A DNA stretch of 18,659 bases from Euryarchaeota archaeon UBA124 (GCA_002502215.1 DAPT01000034.1:1-18659); one strand, 5' to 3'; positions 1-7,437 are shown, numbered from the stretch's first letter. The notes: generated from the letters alone by a model not told the origin. Made by a program: numbers and translations.

Positions 1-24
1 TTGACCAAGCTGGGCGATCCCCGC
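1..24 (-). tRNA. 5' part of a tRNA-Leu-like gene, cut by window edge
   Basis: Read on the minus strand, the first 24 bases of a tRNA are visible: a 7-base acceptor strand GCGGGGA, then TC and a D-arm start (GCCCAGCTTGGTCAA). They match the first 24 bases of the complete tRNA-Leu at 98-181 except for one base (A instead of G at acceptor position 7). The anticodon and 3' half lie beyond the left edge, so the isotype is inferred from this similarity; Ser is a less likely alternative. An AT-rich element (TTGATAAAG on the minus strand, about 50-58) lies some 26-30 bases upstream and may be its TATA box. Confidence 0.7.
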
Positions 25-97
25 AGCGATTCGGCCTTCCGTTTCCCCTTTATCAAAACCGTCAATCTCAACGCAAGTTAAACGGGCACTGATAGGA

Positions 98-181
98 TGC
101 GGGGGGCAGGATTCGAACCTGCGAACCGATAAGGAATGGGACCTAAACCCACCGCCGTTGACCAAGCTGGGCGACCCCCGC
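98..181 (-). tRNA. tRNA-Leu (anticodon UAG)
   Basis: An 84-base class II tRNA folds on the minus strand. The acceptor stem is GCGGGGG/CCCCCGC, the D stem GCC/GGC, the anticodon stem GTGGG/CCCAT with loop TTTAGGT (anticodon TAG, decoding CUA), then a long variable region, and a perfect T arm GCAGG-TTCGAAT-CCTGC. The discriminator base is A, as expected for leucine, and CCA is not encoded. No intron is present next to the anticodon. It lies 34 bases downstream of the copper chaperone stop codon on the same strand, and no convincing TATA box is visible in between, so read-through from that operon is possible. Confidence 0.93.
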
Positions 182-215
182 GCAAACAAAGGGCTGTCAA
201 CCTTGGTTTTGAAGA

Positions 216-428
216 TTAGGCTGAAACATCAAACCCAGTCGAAGCGACGATGGCCATGATTTGCTCAGTGGATAGATCGGATGTTGACACCACAGTCGCT
301 GAATGATTTTGCCAAGAGATATCTGCTTGAATAACACCATCTGTCGACTCAAGGACTCTTTGGACACGGCCGGAACAACAATCACATGTCATCCCGGTTA
401 TTTTGAGTGTATGTTTAACCTGAGGCAT
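216..428 (-). CDS. copZ: Copper chaperone, HMA domain (CopZ-like)
   Basis: A 70-residue protein that is a single heavy-metal-associated domain. The metal-binding loop GMTCDCC (residues 12-18) gives the CxxC pair Cys15/Cys18 plus an extra Cys17 between them, which is uncommon in CopZ. In the family, such proteins carry Cu(I) in the cytosol and pass it to the N-terminal domain or entry site of the CopA ATPase. The gene follows copA by 25 bases on the same strand, so the two are almost certainly co-transcribed. I chose the ATG at 428, preceded by GGGGA at 5-6 bases; the reading frame is also open to a TTG at 464 overlapping copA, but those extra residues precede the fold. A mercury- or other thiophilic-metal role is possible given the CDCC sequence, but the neighbour favours copper. 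Confidence 0.88.
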   Translation of the reverse strand: MPQVKHTLKITGMTCDCCSGRVQRVLESTDGVIQADISWQNHSATVVSTSDLSTEQIMAIVASTGFDVSA

Positions 429-453
429 GTAATCCCCAAGAAATGGACCTACT

Positions 454-2712
454 TTAACCTTCAATCTGGCTCGGGCTCCACCATCGCAATGTCAGCGAGT
501 TCATCACAACACTAACCGAGGAAAGTGACATCGCCGCAGCGGCAAACGCCGGTGGTAGAAGCCAACCCGTCCAAGGCAGGAGCAAACCCATCGCCAGTGG
601 AATGCCGATGATGTTGTAGACGAAAGCCCATCCGAGATTGGTTCTGATTTTCTTGACCGTCATGCGACCAAGTTCGAGCGCGCTCATCGCATCCATCAAA
701 TCGTCTCGCAGAAGAACAATGTCTGCGGATTCAAGAGCAATATCGCTCCCAGCGCCCATCGCAATACCAACATCAGCCAATGCCAAGGCTGCGGCATCGT
801 TGATTCCATCACCGACCATTGCAACATGCTTTCCTTCCTCCTTCAGGGATGTTATGAAAGCCGCTTTCTCGTCGGGCCGAACATTTGCCACAACCGAATC
901 AATTCCGCATTCTTTCGCTATGCTTTCCGCAGCTTCAATCCGGTCACCTGTGAGCATGATAACTTCCAACTTGTTTCGCTTTGCATGTTGAATTGCACCC
1001 TTTGTGGTCGAACGCAATCGGTCGCTTACCTCAATCCACCCGAGCAAACTTTGACCTTTGGAGACAAAAGAAATGGTAACTCCTTTTGCTGCAGCTTTCT
1101 GAATTTTGACTTGGTATTCCGAAAGATCGACATCGAATTTTTCCATCAAAGGCTCGTTTCCGATGGCGACGTTTTCACCATCAAGCGTACCCATAATCCC
1201 CATGCCTCCAACGTTTTCAACATCGGTTACTTCGGGTCGCTTGTTGGTTACGTTCGACCACGCTGTTGTGATAGCATCGGCGAGCGGATGTGTGCTGCCA
1301 TGCTCAAGCGAAGCAGCAAGACTGAGAATTTCACGCACCTCTCCATTGATGAATTCAATGTGGGATACCTTTGGCTTTCCAGTTGTAAGTGTCCCCGTCT
1401 TGTCGACAACGAGTGTGGTCGTTGCATGGGATTGCTCTAATGCTTCGATGCCCTTGATCAGCAACCCATAGCGAGCACCAATACCTGTGCCAACCATGAG
1501 CGCTGTCGGGGTTGCTAAACCAAGGGCGCAGGGGCAAGCAATGACCAAAGTCGATACCAATGCAAGTACTGCAATATCGCCACCGGAACGAGAGTCAAAC
1601 CCGCTCGAAAAGAGACTCCAATAGGCCACTGCGGTGAGTGCGCAAACAATCACAATCGGCACAAAGACGGCAGCGATTCGATCAACATAACGCTGAATCG
1701 GCGCTTTCCCCATCTGGGCCTCATCGACCAGTTGTATAACGTTTGAAAGGACGGTTTGGTGATACGGTTGTGTGGTTGAAATTGTCAAAGGGGCATCGAC
1801 AAGGATTGTTCCTCCGATAACCTCGTCTCCAATTCTCGCTCGTACTGGGTACGTTTCACCCGTCATCATCGACATGTCAACAAGCGCTGAACCATTCACG
1901 ACGGTCCCGTCAAGGGGAATGGTTTGACCTGTTTTGACCAAAATCAATGTATCTGGTTCAATTTCCTCAACGGGTGTTTTGGTTGTGTTTTCATTGTCAT
2001 CCAAAACATTGGCAGTTTTTGGCTGGAGATCCATCAAGGAAAAAACGGCATCGGTCGCTTGCAATTTGGCCTTTCCTTCGAGATAATTTCCCAGCAAGAC
2101 GAATGCAATGATGAGAGCAGATCCATCAAAGTAAACATGACGCGTTGTTGCAAAAATTGATGGAAGAAACGGTAGCATAGGCTCGAAGATAACCAACGTC
2201 GACCAAGCAAAGGCTGTTGTTGTACCCAGATGAATCAGGACGTCCATGTTTGCACGTCCCCCACGAAGGGCTTTCCAAGCGCCCACGTGGAATTGTTGAC
2301 CTAGATAGAGGTAAACCGGAAGCGAGAGCAGAAAAGCGATTAACCAATTTGAATTCATCCCATTGCTGCTACCGAGGTCTGAAATGAACATGCTGACAAT
2401 CAACGTCGGAATCGCTAAGGCAAGGGCGAGACCTGCTTTCCATCCCTGTTGGCGAACAGCAGAGATGCGTTCTTTTCGAATTTGTTGGGGGGTTGGCATT
2501 GAGCTTGCTAAGAATCCTCCTCGATTCACTGCTTCCTCTACAGCAAGATGATTCTCAACAGCGCCGACCTTCCATCGAACCACGGCTTTTTCCAACGCAA
2601 GATTAACACGAACGTGCTCAACATCGCCAACCTTACTGATGATCGAATCCACCGACGCAACGCAAGCGGCACATGTCATGCCCTCGATGCGGTAGGTGGA
2701 CTCAAACGTCAT
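454..2712 (-). CDS. copA: Cu(+)-exporting P1B-type ATPase CopA
   Basis: A 752-residue heavy-metal P-type ATPase that would pump Cu(I) out of the cytoplasm. It has one N-terminal HMA domain (GMTCAAC, Cys14/Cys17), then membrane helices, the actuator TGET (284-287), the transmembrane metal site CPC (393-395), the phosphorylated Asp437 in DKTGTLT, the P1B-specific HP pair (475-476), TGD (588-590) and GDGIND (634-639). The Tyr-Asn at 699-700 and the Met728-x-x-Ser-Ser pattern in the last helices are the signature of the Cu(I)-selective subgroup, rather than Zn/Cd pumps. The ATG at 2712 is preceded by GAGGT eight bases upstream and places the HMA domain at the usual distance; the open frame further upstream overlaps the RNase gene and is unlikely to be translated. 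It is 43 bases after the RNase R-like gene and 25 bases before copZ. Confidence 0.95.
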   Translation of the reverse strand: MTFESTYRIEGMTCAACVASVDSIISKVGDVEHVRVNLALEKAVVRWKVGAVENHLAVEEAVNRGGFLASSMPTPQQIRKERISAVRQQGWKAGLALALAIPTLIVSMFISDLGSSNGMNSNWLIAFLLSLPVYLYLGQQFHVGAWKALRGGRANMDVLIHLGTTTAFAWSTLVIFEPMLPFLPSIFATTRHVYFDGSALIIAFVLLGNYLEGKAKLQATDAVFSLMDLQPKTANVLDDNENTTKTPVEEIEPDTLILVKTGQTIPLDGTVVNGSALVDMSMMTGETYPVRARIGDEVIGGTILVDAPLTISTTQPYHQTVLSNVIQLVDEAQMGKAPIQRYVDRIAAVFVPIVIVCALTAVAYWSLFSSGFDSRSGGDIAVLALVSTLVIACPCALGLATPTALMVGTGIGARYGLLIKGIEALEQSHATTTLVVDKTGTLTTGKPKVSHIEFINGEVREILSLAASLEHGSTHPLADAITTAWSNVTNKRPEVTDVENVGGMGIMGTLDGENVAIGNEPLMEKFDVDLSEYQVKIQKAAAKGVTISFVSKGQSLLGWIEVSDRLRSTTKGAIQHAKRNKLEVIMLTGDRIEAAESIAKECGIDSVVANVRPDEKAAFITSLKEEGKHVAMVGDGINDAAALALADVGIAMGAGSDIALESADIVLLRDDLMDAMSALELGRMTVKKIRTNLGWAFVYNIIGIPLAMGLLLPWTGWLLPPAFAAAAMSLSSVSVVMNSLTLRWWSPSQIEG

Positions 2713-2720
2713 ATGACTCG

Positions 2721-2725
2721 ACCTC
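2721..2725 (-). promoter_or_regulatory. Shine-Dalgarno site of copA
   Basis: GAGGT on the minus strand lies eight bases before the ATG at 2712. It decides the copA start in favour of the short form, because the longer open frame (to 2859) would begin inside the preceding RNase gene and add 49 residues with no place in the family. Confidence 0.6.
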
Positions 2726-2755
2726 TGCTCTATGCCGTTTCTAAAAAGGTTGATG

Positions 2756-4978
2756 TCAAACCGGGGCGAGGTCAAGCCGACCTGACCACAGGTCCAGCCC
2801 CCGAATTCTGCATGGAAACAATTGGCCAAGTTCGAGAACAACCGATTCACTGTATCCATCCCTTCCTTCTCCCATCACTTTCAGACCAAAATCATCAATG
2901 AAGAGATTTTTCTTTGCTGAAAGCTGTTTAAGGTGCATACGACCATGCATCGACCCATCATCGTTGAGATCAAGGAAAATCCATGGCATCCTCAGACCAA
3001 CAACGCGAGCATTCCAATTCTGGTTCTCGGATTGCATGAGATGACAATTCAAGCTCATCGCTACCAATTCCCACTCGAGCAATTGTGCCATTCGACCTTG
3101 TTGTGAACAGTGTTCACTCAATGAGGTCATTTCTTCTTCATTGTAAACCCAGTCTTTCTCGTGCAACATTGCCTTGAGTTGCCGATGAACGATGAGATCA
3201 GGGTATCTGCGAATTGGACTAGTAAAGTGGGCGTAAGCATCCAGGTTCAGACCGAAATGACCGATGTTCACTGCATCATAACGTGCTCGATTCATCAACT
3301 GGAACAGACCTTGGTCAACAACGCGTCGGAGTGATGAGCGCAGCGCACTTGCCTGCTCTTGCGCTTGACGTAAACCATCCAACATTTCGTCGCGAGAATC
3401 TTGGGCTGATACGTTGGCGAGATAGTCATCAATTTCGTTTTTGTTTTCGTTGGAAGAGAGTCCACTTAGATCGATGTCTTGACCAGCCCACGCTCCCAAC
3501 AAACCGGCCAATTCATCCGTGTCATCTTGCCCTTTTGATTTCAAACGAGGCTCCGGGAGTTGTATTGAAATCTCGAGCGCTTCGAGTTGTTTGTTCAGAT
3601 TTTGAACATCGGTTGAATCCGGCATAGGATGGCAACGCCATGGAAGGATTGCACCCGATTTACCGAGCATATCTCCAACGATGTTGTTGGTTTTGACCAT
3701 GAACGTCTCGATCATTTTCGTCGCCTTATTCGGCCATTTGACTTCAACTGATAGCGTATTTTCTCCATGGATTCGAGGTCGTTGTTCCCCATTCTGAATG
3801 TTCAATCGGAGTTCATCTTCTTGCCACGAATCGGCGAGTTCGAACATTCCGTCCCAGCGTGTGTCTTCCAATGTCTCTTCGTAGGCAAGATTTTCTTTGA
3901 CGAGAATCACTGCCTCATGTGCCTTGGATGAAACGACATTGTTGTCATTATCGATTCTCATTTCGATAACCATTGCAAGCCGAGGGACGTCTGCCCGTAG
4001 GGAGCATAGATCATCAGCGAGTCGAAACGGAAGCATTGGAAGAACAGCATGTGGCAAATAAACCGATGTTGCTCGTGCTTGCGCAGACATATCCAAAGAA
4101 GAATCCTTGGCAACATAGTGGGCTACATCTGCGATAGCAACCCACAATGTACGCCCGTGCTCATGCTCTTCTAAGCAGACTGCATCATCAAAGTCCTTCG
4201 CATCGGGAGGGTCGATGGTCACAAAATGAAGATGTTGCAAGTCGGTCCTGCCTTCTGCCAGCGCACTCAGTGCATCAACATCTGGTAGCTGTTCAGCCCA
4301 CTGTTCGAGGCTGGCATTGTAGGTTGCTGGGAATGGATTATCGTTGTTTTTTCTTCTCCATTCCAAACGTTGCTTCAGAAGATCGAGCATTGACCACTGG
4401 CCTGCGTTCACCAACATCATCGCCAATGCTGGCTCGAACTCAGGGAATCGCAAGCCTGATTTTCTCGCCGCAAGACGCTTCAGCTCAAGTTGGAGATCAA
4501 ACTTCTTCCATGTTCGACCAATTTCTGGGTGAATTTGAAGCGTATCTGGAAGTGGGGATTGAACAAGCATCGCACTCCATGCACCGAGAATTTCACCCCA
4601 TTCATCTGAAGATTCGAGGGGTTGTTTCTCGAGACGGGACAACCGTGCAGACCAATCAGCGACTGCTTGCTCAATTTCAACAATCGATTCTCGAGTTCGT
4701 GCAGACACTGTGTTGTTTGCTTCCCATTTGAAGTGATTTCCATGTTTACGCGTTTTGCGGACAATCTCCTGAACCTCTTCCAGGAGACGTTTACGGTATG
4801 CTTTGGCATCTTCTCGGCTTGGAGGTCGCGCCTCATGTTTGATGAGATAGTCAACCATTTCTTCTGAGGTCCACGTTTTGCTCCAATCATCACGGGTGGT
4901 AAACAAAGACGTCAGGCGACGCCACATACGCTCACCATCAGGTCCTCGTTTTCCGGAGGTTCGTTTTGGTCGACCCAT
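2756..4978 (-). CDS. rnr: RNase R/RNase II family 3'-5' exoribonuclease
   Basis: A 740-residue protein of the RNB superfamily, which degrades single-stranded RNA from the 3' end. The catalytic segment TIDPPDAKDFDDAV holds Asp256, Asp262, Asp264 and Asp265 with the 6-2-1 spacing of the four metal-binding aspartates of RNase II/R. The RNB domain runs from about 249 to 605 and ends in the typical YAHFTSPIRRYPDLIVHRQL segment. The last ~80 residues look like an S1-type OB fold. The first ~245 residues are helical and charged, with no obvious cold-shock domains, unlike classical RNase R. I chose the ATG at 4978, four bases after the DnaJ-like stop; a TTG-initiated form from 5011 would overlap that gene. 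The tight spacing indicates co-transcription with the DnaJ-like gene and copA. Whether it acts like RNase R (structured RNA) or RNase II cannot be told from sequence. Confidence 0.9.
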   Translation of the reverse strand: MGRPKRTSGKRGPDGERMWRRLTSLFTTRDDWSKTWTSEEMVDYLIKHEARPPSREDAKAYRKRLLEEVQEIVRKTRKHGNHFKWEANNTVSARTRESIVEIEQAVADWSARLSRLEKQPLESSDEWGEILGAWSAMLVQSPLPDTLQIHPEIGRTWKKFDLQLELKRLAARKSGLRFPEFEPALAMMLVNAGQWSMLDLLKQRLEWRRKNNDNPFPATYNASLEQWAEQLPDVDALSALAEGRTDLQHLHFVTIDPPDAKDFDDAVCLEEHEHGRTLWVAIADVAHYVAKDSSLDMSAQARATSVYLPHAVLPMLPFRLADDLCSLRADVPRLAMVIEMRIDNDNNVVSSKAHEAVILVKENLAYEETLEDTRWDGMFELADSWQEDELRLNIQNGEQRPRIHGENTLSVEVKWPNKATKMIETFMVKTNNIVGDMLGKSGAILPWRCHPMPDSTDVQNLNKQLEALEISIQLPEPRLKSKGQDDTDELAGLLGAWAGQDIDLSGLSSNENKNEIDDYLANVSAQDSRDEMLDGLRQAQEQASALRSSLRRVVDQGLFQLMNRARYDAVNIGHFGLNLDAYAHFTSPIRRYPDLIVHRQLKAMLHEKDWVYNEEEMTSLSEHCSQQGRMAQLLEWELVAMSLNCHLMQSENQNWNARVVGLRMPWIFLDLNDDGSMHGRMHLKQLSAKKNLFIDDFGLKVMGEGRDGYSESVVLELGQLFPCRIRGLDLWSGRLDLAPV

Positions 4979-4982
4979 GTGC

Positions 4983-5867
4983 TCACAATCCAACATCCCG
5001 CAATCCTTCAATTGCGGATTTCTGTTCTGAAGTAAGCGTATCGAGTTCAGTCAAAATAAATTCAAGATCGAGGTCACCTTCTTTGTAACCTGCTCCAGAC
5101 ATTCGCCTTCTGTCACCAGGCTGGCTGTTTTCAGCAACTTTCAACAAGCCTGACTTACCGTTGGGCAACTCAATCTTGACTTTCCCTCCAAGCATCATAG
5201 TCGAGAAAGGAATAGCAATTTCTTGGATGAGGATTCCATTTTCCCATCTTCTTCCCTCACCAGCGTCAATGCGAATCGTAACGTGAAGATCTCCGGGCAC
5301 ACCTTGAGGGTGCTCATTTCCTTGCTGTTTGAGACGTTTCACAGTTCCATGAAGTTCTCCCGGTTTGAGCTTTATTCGGAAATTCTGGTTAACCTTGGAT
5401 GCGACATTGTTCGCCCCGACCTTCAAGCGTTGAGCTTGAAATTGAATCTCTCCTCCATTTTCTGCAGTTTGGAGATCGATATCAACTGAAACATGAACAT
5501 CGGTGCCTTTGGGCTGCGATTGCGGTTGTCTTCGACGTTGTTGGAACGGGTTCTGCTGTTGACCTCCGAACATCTGTCCAAGCATATCCTCGAATCCGCC
5601 CCCCATGCCACCTCCAAAGGGTGAGCGGCCACCACCGCCAAACATATTCTCCATTCGTCTTTTTTGGTCGTATTCTTGACGTTTGGATGCATCGCCGATG
5701 GTCTCGTAAGCGGCCTGGACTTCCTTGAATTTGGCTTCAGCAGCATGGTCTTCTGGATTGCGATCCGGATGATATTTTCTTGCGAGTTTGCGAAACGCAC
5801 GCTTGATTTCAGCATCCGATGCATCGCGAGAAACTCCCAGTGTTGCATACGGGTCTGGTGAAGCCAT
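4983..5867 (-). CDS. DnaJ-like co-chaperone (CbpA type, no zinc finger)
   Basis: A 294-residue J-domain protein of the type II class. The J domain covers about residues 4-70 with the HPD motif at 33-35, which stimulates the ATPase of Hsp70/DnaK. A Gly/Phe/Met/Gln-rich linker follows (about 74-118), and then two C-terminal beta-sandwich substrate-binding domains (about 121-278). The four CxxCxGxG zinc-finger repeats of canonical DnaJ are absent, so this is closer to CbpA/DjlA-type or eukaryal DNAJB proteins. The ATG at 5867 places the J domain next to the N terminus as usual; no clear ribosome binding site precedes it. A GTG at 5888, overlapping a GAGGGG run, is the alternative. It is the first gene of the minus-strand block and diverges from secE. 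No dnaK or grpE is in the window. Confidence 0.9.
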   Translation of the reverse strand: MASPDPYATLGVSRDASDAEIKRAFRKLARKYHPDRNPEDHAAEAKFKEVQAAYETIGDASKRQEYDQKRRMENMFGGGGRSPFGGGMGGGFEDMLGQMFGGQQQNPFQQRRRQPQSQPKGTDVHVSVDIDLQTAENGGEIQFQAQRLKVGANNVASKVNQNFRIKLKPGELHGTVKRLKQQGNEHPQGVPGDLHVTIRIDAGEGRRWENGILIQEIAIPFSTMMLGGKVKIELPNGKSGLLKVAENSQPGDRRRMSGAGYKEGDLDLEFILTELDTLTSEQKSAIEGLRDVGL

Positions 5868-5948
5868 ACACACATTGGATTCATTCACCCCTCATCAACT
5901 CTTGCCGAGATTTCGACCAGAATTTGACTCTGTTGTGGATGGAAGTGG

Positions 5949-5956
5949 TTATAATA
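5949..5956. promoter_or_regulatory. TATA box between dnaJ-like gene and secE
   Basis: TTATAATA is nearly its own reverse complement. On the plus strand it lies 40 bases before the secE ATG, fitting a transcription start near 5978 and a leader of about 15 bases that carries the GAGG site at 5982-5985. On the minus strand the same element could serve the dnaJ-like gene with a longer leader, but this direction is only a possibility. Confidence 0.5.
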
Positions 5957-5992
5957 GGGGGTAGGGTCGCTAGGAAAGCACGAGGTTGTACC

Positions 5993-6259
5993 ATGTCTGA
6001 CGAAAAAAGCGAATCCCGCTCATTTGAGGATATTGTTCAAGACCGCCAAGACTGGATTGAGGCCCAATTCCGTAAGATTTCTCGCGGCTCATGGGCACGA
6101 ATCATCCGAATGGCTCGAAAGCCCACTCCTCAGGAGTTTAGGCAAACAAGCATCGTTTGCGGCATCGGACTTTTCGTTCTTGGGGCAATTGGCTTTATTC
6201 TTCTTGTCGTTATGGACAACTTCATTCCTTGGCTGATTCACGATGTATTCGGAATCTGA
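5993..6259 (+). CDS. secE: Protein translocase subunit SecE/Sec61 gamma
   Basis: An 88-residue protein with a charged N-terminal cytoplasmic helix, the family segment RMARKPTPQEFRQTS (about 39-53) that clamps SecY/Sec61 alpha, and one C-terminal transmembrane helix (about 54-77). It has the single-helix archaeal/eukaryal Sec61 gamma form rather than the three-helix E. coli form. Its role is to hold the two halves of the SecY channel together for protein export and membrane insertion. The ATG at 5993 has GAGG seven bases upstream; the frame stays open further left but that part overlaps the divergent promoter. It precedes the Spt5 gene by 18 bases, the standard archaeal arrangement. Confidence 0.93.
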   Translation: MSDEKSESRSFEDIVQDRQDWIEAQFRKISRGSWARIIRMARKPTPQEFRQTSIVCGIGLFVLGAIGFILLVVMDNFIPWLIHDVFGI

Positions 6260-6277
6260 GGAAACGGCGGTGGGATT

Positions 6278-7192
6278 ATGACTGAAGCATTTATCGCGTT
6301 TGTACGATTTGAAGAGAAGCTCCTGCTCTTGAGCAGAAGCAAAGACGACAACGATTTCCCAGGTCTTTGGGACGGTGTTTGGGGAGTTGGCGACACGCCC
6401 GAAGAGGTCCTTGCACGAGTCTCCGAAGCAACAGGTCTCCCACTCGACACACTCGAGTATCTCGGAACTGGACCTGAACGTGGTATCGACATGGGACGAA
6501 ACCTCGTTGACGTCATGCCAATTCTTGTTGCCACAAGTTCGGAAGAAGTTGCTCCAACCGGCCGATACGTCGGATACGAATGGGTCGACCCGGGCACATT
6601 GCAAGACAAGAACTGTCTCTTCTCGAACATGGATATGGATGGGGCAGACAAATTGTTCCGAGAGATGTACGGTTCCGTCGGTTCATTCCTTTACATCGTC
6701 AAGACTGCAATTGGCTCTGAGCTCCGTGTAGCAGATGAGATGTACGCTCGCCTACATGGTAGCGGTTCACTCACTGCTCTGCAGGGTGAAATCTTCTCCG
6801 TTCTCCACCCGAACAACATGCGTGGGTACGTTTTCGTCGAGTCGAGCGCGCTTCACCATGTCGAGAAGTTGATCGGTCGTTCTGGCGGTCGTGACCCAAC
6901 TGCACGGCGTGGAATTTCCCAAACTCCATTGAAGAATGCAAAGCAGGTGCTTCCCGGAGAAGCACCGTTGATGGACATTCTTCCTTATCTCGAGCCGAAA
7001 GCCGTCACTTCGGGCATCGAGGTTGGTTGCATTGTTGAGATTGTATCCGGAGCGTTCAAGGGCGAAAAGGCTCGTGTCACCAGTGTTTCCGAAACAAAGG
7101 AAGAAGTGAGCATGGAACTCTACGAGCAACCAATTCCTATGACATTGAACATGCGTGGTGACCACGTACGTGTTATCGAACGTGTTGGTTGA
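6278..7192 (+). CDS. spt5: Fusion of degenerate Nudix domain to transcription factor Spt5
   Basis: A 304-residue protein in two parts. Residues ~134-304 are archaeal Spt5 (NusG homologue): the NGN domain starts at SFLYIVKTAIGSE and contains MRGYVFVE (about 181-188), and the KOW domain contains GCIVEIVSGAFKGEKARV (about 250-267). Spt5 partners with Spt4, binds the RNA polymerase clamp and promotes processive elongation. Residues 1-~125 resemble a Nudix fold: an initial strand AFIAFVRFEEKLLLLSR, FPGLWDGVWG, a Nudix-box-like helix ending ARVSEATGL, and a closing strand YVGYEWVDP. The catalytic REUxEE core reads ARVSEA, so hydrolase activity is unlikely. Archaeal Spt5 is normally about 145-150 residues and begins at the NGN domain, so the N-terminal domain is an addition. 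ATG at 6278 follows GGTGG. An internal ATG at 6665 could yield stand-alone Spt5. The ribosomal protein L11 gene often found next is not here. Confidence 0.9.
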   Translation: MTEAFIAFVRFEEKLLLLSRSKDDNDFPGLWDGVWGVGDTPEEVLARVSEATGLPLDTLEYLGTGPERGIDMGRNLVDVMPILVATSSEEVAPTGRYVGYEWVDPGTLQDKNCLFSNMDMDGADKLFREMYGSVGSFLYIVKTAIGSELRVADEMYARLHGSGSLTALQGEIFSVLHPNNMRGYVFVESSALHHVEKLIGRSGGRDPTARRGISQTPLKNAKQVLPGEAPLMDILPYLEPKAVTSGIEVGCIVEIVSGAFKGEKARVTSVSETKEEVSMELYEQPIPMTLNMRGDHVRVIERVG

Positions 7193-7202
7193 AACTACCC
7201 GC

Positions 7203-7230
7203 ACCTTTCATGATTGAGTGCGCTGAAGGT
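7203..7230 (+). terminator. Possible hairpin terminator after spt5
   Basis: ACCTTTCA and TGAAGGT pair with one bulged T around a 13-base loop, beginning 11 bases after the spt5 stop codon, and a pyrimidine-rich stretch TTTCTTCT follows. Archaeal termination depends mostly on T-runs, so this is only suggestive. Confidence 0.3.
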
Positions 7231-7268
7231 TTCTTCTGCACAATCCACCGGAAGTATTCACTTCTTCC

Positions 7269-7430
7269 TCATTCCGCCTGCATTTCTGCCATGCGATCGC
7301 TAAGGAGAATTAATGCTGAAGCCCAGAGGCCAACAAAAATTCCTAAATTTTCATCATAAGCAAAGTAAACTGCAATGCTCCCTAGAATCGAGACGAGACT
7401 TGCTCCGAAGCCTAATTTTTTCCAATCCAT
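7269..7430 (-). CDS. Small two-helix membrane protein, 53 residues
   Basis: A short open frame from ATG 7430 to TGA 7269-7271. It encodes a 53-residue protein with two hydrophobic stretches (about 7-24 and 29-43) joined by a short acidic turn (YDENLG), a start MDWKK and a polar end DRMAEMQAE. Its translation is supported by one of the best ribosome binding sites in the window, GGAGGTGG at 7438-7445, eight bases before the ATG, and by a TATA-like TTTATTAA at 7470-7477, 44 bases upstream. I recognise no family. It lies alone between spt5 (convergent) and the thioredoxin-like lipoprotein (same strand, upstream). A small regulatory or structural membrane peptide is possible, but function is unknown. 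Confidence 0.72.
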   Translation of the reverse strand: MDWKKLGFGASLVSILGSIAVYFAYDENLGIFVGLWASALILLSDRMAEMQAE

Positions 7431-7437
7431 ATCTATT

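Noticed and set aside
826..1440. A 204-codon open frame on the plus strand inside copA
   Set aside because: It is antisense to the well-supported P1B ATPase, has no family motif, and is Cys/Phe/Arg-rich in the way that shadow frames are.
2713..2859. N-terminal extension of CopA
   Set aside because: The extra 49 residues would overlap the end of the RNase gene; the ATG at 2712 has a good GAGGT and the expected HMA position.
4147..4731. A 194-codon open frame on the plus strand inside the RNase gene
   Set aside because: Antisense to a clear RNB-family protein; no ribosome binding site, no recognisable domain.
4983..5867. Canonical DnaJ with zinc finger
   Set aside because: None of the CxxCxGxG repeats is present; the G/F linker goes straight into the C-terminal domains, so it is a type II J protein.
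6278..6660. An active Nudix hydrolase gene accidentally joined to spt5 by a sequencing frameshift
   Set aside because: The frame is continuous through the linker, there is no stop or separate start with spacing, and the Nudix box itself lacks catalytic glutamates, so a fused degenerate domain is the simpler reading.
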